From contig NZ_BDBC01000066.1 of assembly GCF_001612785.1 (NCBI RefSeq), positions 1 to 64,000 of the forward strand: 64,000 bases of DNA, in the 5' to 3' direction. A model generated the notes under the pieces. The model saw nothing but the letters and a program-made list of their open reading frames with translations, made no database searches and had not been told where the DNA came from. Numbering within the stretch: the stretch's first letter is position 1; every line of letters starts with the position of its first letter. Shown here piece by piece: positions 24,548 to 33,860 of this stretch. Both the position numbers and the translations under genes were made by a program. The stretch comes from Nocardia beijingensis NBRC 16342. GTDB taxonomy: Bacteria > Actinomycetota > Actinomycetes > Mycobacteriales > Mycobacteriaceae.

Positions 24548-26824
24548 ATGACCGAAACAACTGAACGCAAGAGCTCTGCCGTCGAGGTCGAGCCGGGCGT
24601 GTTCGAATCCGTCGCGCTGATCGACAACGGCAGCTACGGCACCCGCACCATCCGGTTCGAGACCGGACGCCTCGCCCGGCAGGCCGCCGGTTCGGTCGTC
24701 GCCTATCTGGACGACGAGACCATGCTGCTGTCGGCCACCACCGCGGGCAAGCAGCCCAAGGACCAGTTCGACTTCTTTCCGCTGACGGTCGACGTCGAGG
24801 AGCGGATGTACGCCGCGGGCCGCATCCCCGGTTCGTTCTTCCGTCGCGAGGGCCGCCCCTCCACCGACGCGATCCTGACCTGCCGCCTGATCGACCGTCC
24901 GCTGCGTCCGTCGTTCGTCGACGGCCTGCGCAACGAGATCCAGGTCGTGGTCACCGTGCTGAGCCTGGACCCGAAGGACCTCTACGACGTGGTGGCGATC
25001 AACGCCGCCTCCGCGTCCACCCAGTTCGCCGGCCTGCCGTTCTCCGGCCCGGTCGGCGGCGTTCGCGTCGCGCTGATCGATGGCCAGTGGGTGGCCTTCC
25101 CGACCACCGAGCAGCTCGAGGGCGCCGTGTTCGACATGGTGGTCGCCGGCCGCGTGGTCGACTCCGGTGACGTCGCCATCATGATGGTCGAGGCGGAGGC
25201 CACCGAGAACGTCATCGCGCTGGTCGACGGCGGCGCGCAGGCGCCGACCGAGGCCGTGGTCGCCGAGGGGCTCGAGGCCGCGAAGCCGTTCATCGCCCGC
25301 CTGTGCCGCGCGCAGCAGGACCTCGCCGAACTGGCCGCCAAGCCCACCGAGGAGTTCCCGCTCTTCCCGCCGTACGGCCAGGACATCTACGAGGCCGTCG
25401 AGGGCACCGCGAAGCGCGAGCTGAGCGAGGCGCTGAGCATCTCCGGCAAGCAGGAGCGCGAGGAGAAGATCGACGAGATCAAGCTCGCCGTGCTCGACCG
25501 CCTCGCCGACGACTACGCCGGACGGGAGAAGGAGCTGGGCGCGGCGTTCCGCTCCGTCACCAAGAAGCTGGTCCGCCAGCGCATCCTGTCCGACGGTTTC
25601 CGCATCGACGGCCGTGGGCTGGCCGACATCCGCGCGCTGTCGGCCGAGGTGGCCGTGGTGCCGCGGGCGCACGGCTCGGCGCTGTTCGAGCGTGGCGAGA
25701 CCCAGATCCTGGGCGTCACCACCCTGGACATGGTGAAGATGGCCCAGCAGGTCGACTCGCTCGGCCCGGAGACCAGCAAGCGCTACATGCACCACTACAA
25801 CTTCCCGCCGTTCTCCACCGGCGAGACCGGCCGGGTCGGTTCGCCCAAGCGCCGCGAGATCGGCCACGGCGCGCTGGCCGAGCGGGCGCTGATCCCGGTG
25901 CTGCCCAGCCAGGAGGAGTTCCCGTACGCCATCCGCCAGGTGTCGGAGGCGCTGGGTTCCAACGGCTCCACCTCGATGGGTTCGGTGTGCGCCTCCACCC
26001 TGTCGCTGCTGAACGCCGGTGTGCCGCTGAAGGCGCCGGTCGCGGGCATCGCGATGGGCCTGGTGTCGGACACCGTCACCAACGATCAGGGTGAGCAAGA
26101 GGTCCGCTACGTCGCGCTGACCGACATCCTCGGCGCCGAGGACGCCTTCGGCGACATGGACTTCAAGGTCGCGGGCACCCGCGAGTTCGTCACGGCGTTG
26201 CAGCTGGACACCAAGCTCGACGGCATCCCGTCGCAGGTGCTGGCCGGTGCGCTGAGCCAGGCGCACGACGCGCGCACCACCATCCTGGACGTGATGGCCG
26301 AGGCCATCGCCACCCCGGACGAGATGAGCCCGTACGCGCCGCGCGTCACCGCGATCAAGATCCCGGTCGACAAGATCGGTGAGGTGATCGGCCCCAAGGG
26401 CAAGGTGATCAACCAGATCACCGAGGACACCGGCGCCAACATCTCCATCGAGGACGACGGCACCGTGTTCGTCGGCGCGACCGACGGCCCGTCCGCGCAG
26501 GCCGCGATCGACGCGATCAACGCCATCGCCAACCCGCAGCTGCCGAAGGTCGGCGAGCGCTTCCTCGGCACGGTCGTCAAGACCACCGCCTTCGGCGCGT
26601 TCGTCTCGCTGCTGCCCGGTCGCGACGGTCTGGTGCACATCTCCAAGCTGGGCAACGGCAAGCGCGTGGCCAAGGTCGAGGACGTGGTGAACGTCGGCGA
26701 CAAGCTGCGCGTGGAGATCGCCGACATCGACAACCGCGGCAAGATCTCGCTCGTGCCGGTCGAGGAGAACGCCGAGGAGCCCGGCGACGACGCGGCCGAT
26801 GCGGGTTCGGCCGGGACCGAGTAG
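24548..26824 (+). CDS. pnp: Polyribonucleotide nucleotidyltransferase (PNPase)
   Basis: A 758-residue 3'-5' phosphorolytic exonuclease and RNA tailing enzyme, also called GpsI. Two RNase PH-like domains are separated by a helical domain. The catalytic second core carries [14 protein letters not shown] and the [11 protein letters not shown] loop. A KH domain ([16 protein letters not shown]) and an S1 domain ([28 protein letters not shown]) follow near the C-terminus. ATG 24548 follows a purine-rich stretch. Length and domains are normal. pepR follows after 11 bp, as in Rv2783c-Rv2782c. Confidence 0.97.
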   Translation: MTETTERKSSAVEVEPGVFESVALIDNGSYGTRTIRFETGRLARQAAGSVVAYLDDETMLLSATTAGKQPKDQFDFFPLTVDVEERMYAAGRIPGSFFRREGRPSTDAILTCRLIDRPLRPSFVDGLRNEIQVVVTVLSLDPKDLYDVVAINAASASTQFAGLPFSGPVGGVRVALIDGQWVAFPTTEQLEGAVFDMVVAGRVVDSGDVAIMMVEAEATENVIALVDGGAQAPTEAVVAEGLEAAKPFIARLCRAQQDLAELAAKPTEEFPLFPPYGQDIYEAVEGTAKRELSEALSISGKQEREEKIDEIKLAVLDRLADDYAGREKELGAAFRSVTKKLVRQRILSDGFRIDGRGLADIRALSAEVAVVPRAHGSALFERGETQILGVTTLDMVKMAQQVDSLGPETSKRYMHHYNFPPFSTGETGRVGSPKRREIGHGALAERALIPVLPSQEEFPYAIRQVSEALGSNGSTSMGSVCASTLSLLNAGVPLKAPVAGIAMGLVSDTVTNDQGEQEVRYVALTDILGAEDAFGDMDFKVAGTREFVTALQLDTKLDGIPSQVLAGALSQAHDARTTILDVMAEAIATPDEMSPYAPRVTAIKIPVDKIGEVIGPKGKVINQITEDTGANISIEDDGTVFVGATDGPSAQAAIDAINAIANPQLPKVGERFLGTVVKTTAFGAFVSLLPGRDGLVHISKLGNGKRVAKVEDVVNVGDKLRVEIADIDNRGKISLVPVEENAEEPGDDAADAGSAGTE

Positions 26825-26835
26825 TACTTGTCTCT

Positions 26836-28203
26836 GTGACGAAGAAGAAGACGACAACCCCTCTGCTCAGCACCGGGCAGGGGGGTTCGTCACTCGAGCT
26901 GCGGGCGGACTCGGACAGTGGCGTGCGGCGCACCGTATTGCCCGGTGGATTGCGCGTGGTCACCGAACATCTGCCCGGGGTGCGTTCGGCGTCCGTCGGC
27001 GTGTGGGTGGGCGTCGGGTCGCGCGACGAAGGCCCGACCGTCGCGGGGGCCGCGCACTTCCTGGAGCACCTGCTGTTCAAGGCGACGCCGACGCGGTCGG
27101 CCCTGGACATCGCCGAGGCGATGGACGCGGTTGGCGGCGAACTGAACGCGTTCACCGCGAAGGAGCAGACCTGCTACTACGCGCACGTCCTCGACGACGA
27201 CCTGCCCTTGGCGGTCGACATGGTCTCCGACGTCGTGCTCAACGGCTTGTGCCGGGCTTCGGACGTGGACGTGGAGCGGCAGGTGGTGCTCGAGGAGATC
27301 GCGATGCGCGACGACGACCCCGAGGACTTGGTCGGCGATTCCTTCCTGTCCGCGCTGTTCGGCGATCATCCGATCGGGCGTCCGGTGATCGGCTCGATCG
27401 AATCCATCGAGGGGATGCGGGCCGCCCAGCTGCGGTCGTTCCACCTGCGGCGCTACCGGCCGGACCGGATGGTGGTCGCGGTCGCGGGCAACGTGGAGCA
27501 CGACCACACCGTGGAATTGGTGCACCGGGCCTTCGAGAACCGGCTCGACCCGGCGGCCATGCCCGCCCCGCGGCGCGAGGGCCGCTTCCGCCCCCACGGC
27601 GACCCGCGGCTGCACTGGAGCCACCGCGACAGCGAACAGGCGCATCTCGCGTTCGGTGTGCGCGCCTTCGGGCGGCACGAAGGCGACCTGCGCTGGCCGC
27701 TGTCGGTGCTGAACACCGTCGTCGGCGGCGGGCTGAGTTCCCGGCTGTTCCAGCGCATCCGGGAGGAGCGCGGGCTGGCCTACTCGGTGTATTCCAGCGT
27801 CGACACCTTCGCCGACACCGGCGCGTTCTCGGTGTACATCGGCTGCCAGCCGGAGAACCTCGGGCAGGTGGCGGCGCTGGCGCGCGGCGTGCTGGAGGAA
27901 GTCGCCGCCGACGGCATCAGCGACGCCGAGTGCGCCCGCGCCAAGGGCTCGCTGCGCGGTGGACTGGTGCTCGGCCTGGAGGACTCCGCCTCGCGCATGA
28001 ACCGGCTCGGGCGCAGCGAACTCAGCTACGGCAACCACCGCAGCGTCTCGGAGACCCTGGCGCGCATCGACGCCGTCACGACCGACGAAGTGTCGGCCGT
28101 CGCGCGGACGCTGCTGGCGCGGCCGTTCGCCGCGTCGGTCGCCGGACCGTACAAGCGCACCCGTGACCTGCCGGCCGCCGTCCGGCGGCTGGTGCCGAGC
28201 TGA
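26836..28203 (+). CDS. pepR: M16 family zinc metalloprotease PepR
   Basis: A 455-residue M16B (pitrilysin-class) peptidase. The inverted zinc motif HxxEH reads HFLEH near residue 74, with the distal Glu in the EEIAMRDDDPEDL region about 75 residues later. The C-terminal domain contains the usual R/Y substrate-binding pair (ERGLAYSVYS). The start is GTG 26836. It is probably cotranscribed with pnp; no physiological substrate is known. Confidence 0.93.
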   Translation: MTKKKTTTPLLSTGQGGSSLELRADSDSGVRRTVLPGGLRVVTEHLPGVRSASVGVWVGVGSRDEGPTVAGAAHFLEHLLFKATPTRSALDIAEAMDAVGGELNAFTAKEQTCYYAHVLDDDLPLAVDMVSDVVLNGLCRASDVDVERQVVLEEIAMRDDDPEDLVGDSFLSALFGDHPIGRPVIGSIESIEGMRAAQLRSFHLRRYRPDRMVVAVAGNVEHDHTVELVHRAFENRLDPAAMPAPRREGRFRPHGDPRLHWSHRDSEQAHLAFGVRAFGRHEGDLRWPLSVLNTVVGGGLSSRLFQRIREERGLAYSVYSSVDTFADTGAFSVYIGCQPENLGQVAALARGVLEEVAADGISDAECARAKGSLRGGLVLGLEDSASRMNRLGRSELSYGNHRSVSETLARIDAVTTDEVSAVARTLLARPFAASVAGPYKRTRDLPAAVRRLVPS

Positions 28204-28345
28204 TCCGCGCGCGGGCGAGTCGCGGCTTGGCGCAGCATCGGCTGCCGCGATACTGTTTCGGCCGCCCGGCCGTCGGTCTTCGCCGGAGGGCGCTGAACTC
28301 GATTGTCCGGGCGTCGGATCCGGCGATCTCTGGCAAGGAGTCGAG

Positions 28346-28768
28346 ATGAATCGAACGAGTCGTGCCCTTCGCCTGCTCGGCGCGGTGGCGCTGCCCGTCC
28401 TCGTGCTGGCCGGGTGCGGCGGGACGGACGCGGACGCGGGCAAGCCGGGTGAGCCGACCGAGGCGGCCCTGCGCGCGGACGCCGAGAAGATGAACGACGC
28501 GCTGGCCGATCACGACTACGCCGCCGCGTACCAGTTCCGTTCCGCGCGTTGCAGACTCACGCTCAACGAGGACGACTTCGCGGCATCCATGGCGCAGCTC
28601 TACGACGGCAGGGACCTGAAGTCGAAGCCGTCGGAGATCACCGTCACCGTCTCGGGGTCGACCGGGACGGTCACGGTCAAGAATTTCGACGCTCGCGCGT
28701 CCGTGGACGACGCGAAGCCGAAGACCTGGACCTTCGTCGACGGGCAGTGGCGCTTCGACGCCTGCTGA
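28346..28768 (+). CDS. Putative secreted lipoprotein, function unknown
   Basis: A 140-residue protein with a signal peptide and lipobox (LVLAGC, Cys about residue 24), so it should be lipid-anchored outside the membrane. The mature part has a helical segment (ALRADAEKMNDALADHDYAAAYQFRSARC) followed by strands ending in WTFVDGQWRFDAC, a small NTF2-like cone-fold pattern. Two conserved Cys (near 70 and 140) could form a disulphide. ATG 28346 follows AAGGAG. Its last 30 bases begin the tandem repeat at 28739. Confidence 0.75.
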   Translation: MNRTSRALRLLGAVALPVLVLAGCGGTDADAGKPGEPTEAALRADAEKMNDALADHDYAAAYQFRSARCRLTLNEDDFAASMAQLYDGRDLKSKPSEITVTVSGSTGTVTVKNFDARASVDDAKPKTWTFVDGQWRFDAC

Positions 28769-28917
28769 CCAGGGAGCTGGCCGGCCGGATTGTTGCCGGA
28801 CGAGCACCGGCGCTTCGACGCCTGACACCGGGGACCCGCTCGGCCGGGTCGCTGCCGGACGGGCAGTAGCGCTTCGACGCTGTCGACCGGGACCCGCTCG
28901 GCCGGGTCAGTCCCGGC
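28739..28917. repeat. Tandem repeat of about 60 bp, three copies, beginning inside the lipoprotein gene
   Basis: Copies start at 28739, 28799 and 28858 with GACGGGCAG, GACGAGCAC and GACGGGCAG, each continued by GCGCTTCGACG. The second and third copies share a further stretch, GACCCGCTCGGCCGGGTC. The first copy is the 3' end of the lipoprotein reading frame; the others are noncoding. Confidence 0.75.
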
Positions 28918-29236
28918 GGGCGCGGTTGGCTGCCGCCACGATCGTCGGCAGCAGGCCGGGCAGGGCGGACTCGAGGTCGTCGGTGCGCAGACGCTGGCAG
29001 GTCTGGCCGTCGATGGTGAGGCGTTCGATCACGCCCGCCTCGCGCAGGATCTTGAAGTGATGGGTGGCGGTCGACTTGTTGATCACCTCGTAGAGCGCGC
29101 CGCAGCGCACCGCCGTTCCCGCATTGCTGAGCCTGCGCACCATCTCCAAGCGCACCGGGTCCTGCAGGGCGCTGAGCACCACGGGCAGCGCGGCGACCGG
29201 GGGCGCCTGCTGGTCCGCGTCTCGGACATCGGCCAT
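28907..29236 (-). CDS. ArsR-type winged-helix regulator
   Basis: A regulator of about 109 residues. The helix-turn-helix region reads LQDPVRLEMVRRLSNAG, CGALYEVINKSTATHHFKILREAGVIE, then a wing with TIDGQTCQRLRTDDL. This is the ArsR family pattern, without a clear metal-binding Cys cluster. ATG 29236 is the likely start, but the frame is open further upstream across the operator. It is divergent from an MFS transporter gene, its likely target. Confidence 0.82.
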   Translation of the reverse strand: MADVRDADQQAPPVAALPVVLSALQDPVRLEMVRRLSNAGTAVRCGALYEVINKSTATHHFKILREAGVIERLTIDGQTCQRLRTDDLESALPGLLPTIVAAANRARRD

Positions 29237-29254
29237 GATCTGGCTCACTCTCGG

Positions 29255-29310
29255 GTTTGATGATTGTCGTACCGGAGGTATCGTCGATTGCTGTTCGATC
29301 ATCATCAAAC
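29255..29310. promoter_or_regulatory. Inverted repeat GTTTGATGAT...ATCATCAAAC in ArsR/MFS intergenic region
   Basis: Perfect 10-bp arms at 29255-29264 and 29301-29310, separated by 36 bp, centred between the divergent genes. The spacing of about four helical turns would let two regulator dimers sit on the same face. The region is AT-richer than its surroundings and holds both promoters. Confidence 0.65.
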
Positions 29311-29329
29311 TTACCCGATCGGAGTTCCG

Positions 29330-30544
29330 ATGGCAGCGACGATGGCGGTGGCCGTCGAGGAGCAGACCGCGCAGCGCTGGGCCTACGCCCTGGTGCTGTC
29401 GGCCAGCGGTGTGGCGCTGGGGGTTTCGGGCGTCCCCGCGCCGCTGTACGGCATCTATCAGAAGCAATGGCATCTCTCCCCGCTCACCACGACCATCGTG
29501 TTCGCGGTCTACGCGGTGGCCGCCCTCGGGGCGGTGCTGGTGTCAGGGCGGATCTCCGACGTGGTCGGCCGGAAGCCGGTGCTGCTCGGCGCTTTCGCCA
29601 CCATGGTCGCCGGATTGCTGGTGTTCGTCCTCGCCGACAGTGTGCCGATGCTGCTGCTGGCGCGTGCGCTGCACGGCGTCGCGGTCGGCTCGACCGTGGT
29701 CGCGGGCGCGGCCGCGCTGCTCGACCTTCGCCCGCACCGTGGCGCGCGGTCCGGCCAGCTCAGCGGTGTCGCGTTCAACGTGGGCATGGCGGTGGCGATC
29801 CTCGGCTCGGCGCTGCTGGCGCAGTACGCGCCGCATCCGTTGCGCACGCCGTACGTCGTGATCACCGTCGTCTGCCTCGCGATCGGCGTCGGCGTGCTCG
29901 CCCTGCGCGAACCGCATTCGGCCCGGGTGGCCGGACGCATCCGGATCGCGAAACCCGCGGTGCCGCCGGAGATCCGGGCCGACTTCTGGTTCTCGGCGAT
30001 CGGCGTGATGGCGGCCTGGTCGGTGCTGGGCGTACTGCTGTCGCTGTACCCCTCGCTGGCCACCCAGCAGACCGGCATCCACAACCTGGTCTTCGGCGGT
30101 GCCGTCGTCGCCTCGACCGCGCTCTCCGGCGCCACCGCGCAATTGTTCGCGACCGGAGTGCCGGCCCGGCGCGCCGCGATCCTCGGCGACACCGGCATGG
30201 CGCTGTCGCTGGTGCTGACGGTGCCCGCGCTGGCCACGCACAACTGGGTGGCGGTGCTCGCCGCTGGCGTCGCGCTCGGCGCGACCTTCGGTCTCGGTTT
30301 CGGTGGATCGCTGCGTCACCTGTCCGAAGTCGTGCCGCAACACAAGCGCGGCGAGACCATGTCGGCGTACTACTTGCTCGCCTACTCGGCCATGGCGCTG
30401 CCCACCATCCTCGCCGGTTGGGCGGCCACCACCTGGGGTCTGAGCACCGTGTTCCCGTGGTTCGTCGGTGTCGTGGCCGTCGCCTGCCTGATCGCGGCCG
30501 GTCTCGGCCTGCGCGGCGACCGGCGGGCGGCCGATCGGGCATGA
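29330..30544 (+). CDS. Major facilitator superfamily transporter
   Basis: A 404-residue transporter with about 12 membrane helices. The MFS motif A between helices 2 and 3 is GRISDVVGRKPVLL near residue 67. The ArsR-type regulator is divergent, an arrangement typical of drug or metabolite exporters. ATG 29330 follows GGAG. The substrate cannot be inferred. Confidence 0.87.
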   Translation: MAATMAVAVEEQTAQRWAYALVLSASGVALGVSGVPAPLYGIYQKQWHLSPLTTTIVFAVYAVAALGAVLVSGRISDVVGRKPVLLGAFATMVAGLLVFVLADSVPMLLLARALHGVAVGSTVVAGAAALLDLRPHRGARSGQLSGVAFNVGMAVAILGSALLAQYAPHPLRTPYVVITVVCLAIGVGVLALREPHSARVAGRIRIAKPAVPPEIRADFWFSAIGVMAAWSVLGVLLSLYPSLATQQTGIHNLVFGGAVVASTALSGATAQLFATGVPARRAAILGDTGMALSLVLTVPALATHNWVAVLAAGVALGATFGLGFGGSLRHLSEVVPQHKRGETMSAYYLLAYSAMALPTILAGWAATTWGLSTVFPWFVGVVAVACLIAAGLGLRGDRRAADRA

Positions 30545-30615
30545 GCGGCGATTGGCTTTTTGCCACGCGTGTCCGCTAATGTTCTGTGTCGCATCGCGGT
30601 CACCGCGATGCGAAT

Positions 30616-30691
30616 GCGGATGTAGCGCAGCTGGTAGCGCATCACCTTGCCAAGGTGAGGGTCGCGGGTTCGAATCCCGTCATCCGCTCCA
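30616..30691 (+). tRNA. tRNA-Gly (anticodon GCC)
   Basis: A full cloverleaf is visible. The acceptor stem pairs 30616-30622 with 30681-30687, the anticodon stem TCACC/GGTGA encloses the loop TTGCCAA (anticodon 30649-30651), and the T-arm is CGGGTTCGAATCCCG. A CCA end is encoded at 30689-30691. U33 and A37 are normal. It reads GGC/GGU codons. Confidence 0.97.
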
Positions 30692-30850
30692 CGAAATCAC
30701 CCGATCGCCCGCGCTGATGGCCTTGTCGGACAAGCGCTTCCGGGTCACCCGCGATCACATCCCCTCGGCTTTCTCCGTAAGCCTCCTTCGGAGGGCGATC
30801 GAGCGCGAATCGGGTCTCCGTCACCTCCGGCGATCACCGCCGGTCGGTGG

Positions 30851-31963
30851 TCAGCGGTGGTCGAGCAGGTCATCGATATCGCGGCGCACGTCCGCGGTCC
30901 GCACGCCCGCGACGAACGACACGTCGTGCGGGCAGCGGGGCAGTTCTTCGTCGGTGCAGTCGCGGTGGCAGACCGGGCAGGCCGTGGTCCACGACATCAG
31001 CACGCGGTCGCGGGCGCGGCCGAGCGGCCCGGCGTTGATCACATTGCCGATCCAGAAGATGCCGACGGTCGGGGTACCGAACGCCCTCGCCAGATGGCGC
31101 GGCCCGCTGTCGTTGCCGACGAAGATCGCACTGCGGGCCAGGACACCGCACAGCGCGGGCAGCGGCGCGCCGATCACCGCGCGGACCTGTCGATCCCGGA
31201 CCGCGCAGGGTACGCGCGCGCCGATGCGCGAGCGGAGGTCGTCCACGAGGTCGCGATCGGACTCCGAGCCCAGGATCACGACCGCCAGGTTCCGGTCCAG
31301 GCAGTGGGCGGCGACCTCGGCGAAGCGGTCAGGAGGCCAGCGGCGGCGAGGATCTCTCGCTCCGGGATGCATGGCCGCGATCGGTCCGCGCAGGCCGCGC
31401 AGCACCTGGTCGGCGGCGGACCGGTCCGACGGCGTCGACTCGAGGCGAGGTTCGAGCAGCACGGGCGCCGCGCCGGCCAGACCAACCACCTCGAGCGCGC
31501 GCAAGGTCTCGTGCTGGTAGTAACGGAACGGCAGCACGCGGGACAGGGGAGCCGCCCCCGCGGCGCGCGAACCCACCGTCCACCGTGGTCGCAAGCTGGT
31601 GAGGAACGGATTCGACCACGCGCCTCCGCCGTGCAGCTGCACACCCAGATCGATCCGACCCAGCCGCTGCTCGACCTCGCTGTCTGCGCTGCCCTGCTCG
31701 GCGACGACCACCACCTCGTGGACCGGGCCCGGCCGGTTGCCCAGAAGTTCGGCGTGCTCCGCCGACCCGAGCAGGACGATGCGAGCGCCTGGATACGTCG
31801 CGGCCAGCGCGTGGATCGCGGGGAGAGCGAACAGCAGATCGCCGAGACCGCCGCCGCGCAGTACCGCGATGCGCCGCACATCGGGAAAGACCTCGCCGAG
31901 CGGGCCGAGCGCCGGACGAGAAGCGAGTTCCGCGCGGGCGGTCGTGCCGCTCGGCGGTGCCAT
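30851..31963 (-). CDS. Glycosyltransferase family 9 (heptosyltransferase-like)
   Basis: A 370-residue GT-B enzyme of family GT9. The N-terminal VLRGGGLGDLLFALPAIHALAATYPGA and the C-terminal IFVGNDSGPRHLARAFGTPTVGIFWIG are the family landmarks. In Gram-negative bacteria GT9 enzymes add ADP-heptose to lipopolysaccharide; in actinobacteria they act on other glycans. A Cys-rich tail (CPVCHRDCTDEELPRCPHD) could bind zinc. It is divergent from a heptose-kinase-like gene, which supports a heptose-type sugar. ATG 31963 is chosen; the frame extends upstream. Confidence 0.88.
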   Translation of the reverse strand: MAPPSGTTARAELASRPALGPLGEVFPDVRRIAVLRGGGLGDLLFALPAIHALAATYPGARIVLLGSAEHAELLGNRPGPVHEVVVVAEQGSADSEVEQRLGRIDLGVQLHGGGAWSNPFLTSLRPRWTVGSRAAGAAPLSRVLPFRYYQHETLRALEVVGLAGAAPVLLEPRLESTPSDRSAADQVLRGLRGPIAAMHPGARDPRRRWPPDRFAEVAAHCLDRNLAVVILGSESDRDLVDDLRSRIGARVPCAVRDRQVRAVIGAPLPALCGVLARSAIFVGNDSGPRHLARAFGTPTVGIFWIGNVINAGPLGRARDRVLMSWTTACPVCHRDCTDEELPRCPHDVSFVAGVRTADVRRDIDDLLDHR

Positions 31964-32165
31964 ACGACCTCCTGCGGGGATGATCAGACGGCCAGGAACG
32001 AAATGTCGTCGTTCTACCCGGGAGCCGACGGCGCAAACCACGCCGCCTCCGGGGTCGGATGTTTCGGCCCGGTCGGTCCGGGCATGTCCGCAGGTGCGGG
32101 CTTCGCCGCGAGGCCCGGATCGTTACCGCGTTCGATCCAATCGTCCTCGGCGAACGGAGCCGGCA

Positions 32166-32465
32166 GTGCAGATCGCCACGGTGACCGAGCACGCGAGCCC
32201 GCTGATCGAGCGCGGTGGTGTGGACGCCGGTGGCCGGAATCGTCATACTGCCGAGTGTGCGGCCACGGCCCGGCACGGGCACGACGGCAGGCACCGCGGG
32301 CGGCGGATGCCGACCGGCGCGATGGCGATGACCGGGCCGTCGCCGACTTCGCCCGCGTCGCCGTGCCACGACGCGATCGGCATCCGGCCCTATGCCGTGG
32401 TGGCGACGCGGCAGCCCCGTCGGAAGCCCGCCCACGGGCCCGCCCGAGGATCGGAACCGCGGTGA
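32166..32465 (+). pseudogene. Truncated 5' stump of a family 4 glycosyltransferase
   Basis: The first 30 codons after GTG 32166 match the well-known N-terminus of actinobacterial GT4 enzymes: ATVTEHASPL, then GGVDAGGRN and RHTAECAATARHGHD, where intact enzymes have a similar EHASPL...GGVDAGGQN...HVAEL...RGH pattern. After that similarity fades, and the frame stops at 32465 after 99 codons, where about 400 would be expected. The stop overlaps the GTG of the PfkB kinase (GTGA), so the stump may still couple translation to that gene. Confidence 0.75.
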
Positions 32466-33466
32466 CGGCAGCGGGCGGTCCGCTCGTCGTGGTCGGCGAC
32501 GCGCTGCTCGACATCGACCTCGACGGCCGCGCCGACCGCTGCAGCGCGGGGTCGGCGGCTCCCGTCGTCGACGTCGCGCACCGGACGTTCCGCCCCGGTG
32601 GCGCGGGATTGGCGGCCCGGCTCGCCGCGGCGGACGGCGCGGAAGTCGTGCTGATCGCGGGCTTCGCCGCCGACGAGGCCGCCGCCCGGCTGCGCGGGCT
32701 GCTCGACCGGCACGTGCGGGTCGTCACCCTTCCGCTCCGTGGTTCCACGATCTGCAAACAGCGGGTGCGGGCGATCGGGCCCTGGGCCGCCCCGAACGGC
32801 CACACCCGGGCCCGGCAGTCCCGCAGGCCCGTCCTGATCACCAGAATCGACTCCGGCGCCGGGCGGATCCGCGCCGACCCGCTTCCCGAGGAAGCGGTCG
32901 CCGTGCTGACGACGGCGCGCGCCGTCCTGGTCTCGGACCACGGTGGCGGAGCCGCGGCCCACCCGCAGATCCGCAAGCTGCTGCGCGCTCACGCCGACCA
33001 CGTCCCGACCGTCTGGGATCCCCACCCGCGCGGTCCCGTTCCGGTCCCGGGCGCGGCCCTGGTCACCCCCGATCACGCGACAGCGCTCACCCTGCTGTCC
33101 GGGCGGCTCGACGACGGGCCTGACCTGTGGAAACTCGCCAAAGGGTGGGCCGTCGACGCCATCGCGGTGACCCTCGGAACGGAAGGCGCCCTGCTCTGCC
33201 TGCGTGCGTCGGGCAAGCGGCTGCGCATTCCGCTTCCGTCCGTGGCGAGGGCGCCGGATGGCGGTGACACCTGCGGTGCGGGCGACAGCTTCGCCGTCGC
33301 CGCCGCCGTTCGCTTGGCCGAGGGTCGCGGACCGGAGAGCGCGGTGCGTCGTGCGGTGCTCGCGGCAGCCGAGTTCGTCGGGGCAGGCGGCGCCGCGGCG
33401 TACTCGGAGACGGAACCCGTGGCGGTTCGCGAAGCGACTGCCGACTGGGACCCGCTGCGGACCTGA
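32462..33466 (+). CDS. PfkB-family sugar kinase (heptose-7-phosphate kinase-like)
   Basis: A 334-residue ribokinase-family protein, most like the kinase half of HldE/RfaE. It starts LVVVGDALLDIDLDGRADR and carries FRPGGAGLAARLAA near residue 40. The catalytic base is Asp275 in TCGAGDSF. HldE phosphorylates D-glycero-D-manno-heptose 7-phosphate; here the adenylyltransferase half is absent. GTG 32462 overlaps the GT4 stump. The divergent GT9 gene supports a heptose-glycan locus, but isomerase, phosphatase and nucleotidyltransferase genes are not in the window. Confidence 0.84.
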   Translation: MTAAGGPLVVVGDALLDIDLDGRADRCSAGSAAPVVDVAHRTFRPGGAGLAARLAAADGAEVVLIAGFAADEAAARLRGLLDRHVRVVTLPLRGSTICKQRVRAIGPWAAPNGHTRARQSRRPVLITRIDSGAGRIRADPLPEEAVAVLTTARAVLVSDHGGGAAAHPQIRKLLRAHADHVPTVWDPHPRGPVPVPGAALVTPDHATALTLLSGRLDDGPDLWKLAKGWAVDAIAVTLGTEGALLCLRASGKRLRIPLPSVARAPDGGDTCGAGDSFAVAAAVRLAEGRGPESAVRRAVLAAAEFVGAGGAAAYSETEPVAVREATADWDPLRT

Positions 33467-33860
33467 TCAGGGCTCGTCCCCGCAGTTTCGCCCGCACCGC
33501 GCAGCGGCTCGTGGCTGCGACCCATCGGTTTGTCGGAGCGGACCGGAACCGACCTCCACCGTTGTCCGCGCGCTGGAAACCGTTGTGTGCCAGGAGATCA
33601 CCTCGAAGCACCAAGGCATGGCCCTGCCTGGCTTCTACGGCGGTAACCGAGCCTCTTCGCGTCCGTGTCTGACCCGGGTGACATACTGGATCGCAGGTCA
33701 CCGGCTACCGCCACGAAGGTGTGCGCGCGCCGGCCGTTGAGTCAACAGCGGATTCTCGGCCGTACACGCCCGCGTACGCGTGATCCCGACGACGGGATGG
33801 CGGTGATCCGGGTAGTGTCGCGGCCGCAAGCCCCTTGTATCTCGGAGAGGCATTGCACTC
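33467..33860. other. Intergenic region upstream of PAS-ANTAR gene
   Basis: 394 bp without a credible gene. A short inverted repeat GGTGAC...GTCACC lies around 33676-33703. GGGTAG near 33810 resembles a SigF-type -10 element but lacks a convincing -35, so I do not call a promoter. Confidence 0.45.

Noticed and set aside
24353-26857. An 834-codon open frame on the minus strand across pnp
   Set aside because: It lies wholly opposite pnp, is rich in Arg/Asp/Gly/His as expected from the complement of GC-rich codons, and has no recognisable domain. It is a shadow of the real gene.
30857-33466. An 869-codon plus-strand frame running antisense through the GT9 gene into the sugar kinase
   Set aside because: Only the part from 32462 resembles a protein (PfkB kinase). 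The upstream part is the complement of GT9 plus noncoding sequence.
33790-33830. SigF-type promoter before the PAS-ANTAR gene
   Set aside because: A GGGTAG box is present but no GTTT-like -35 lies at the right distance, so the match is too weak.
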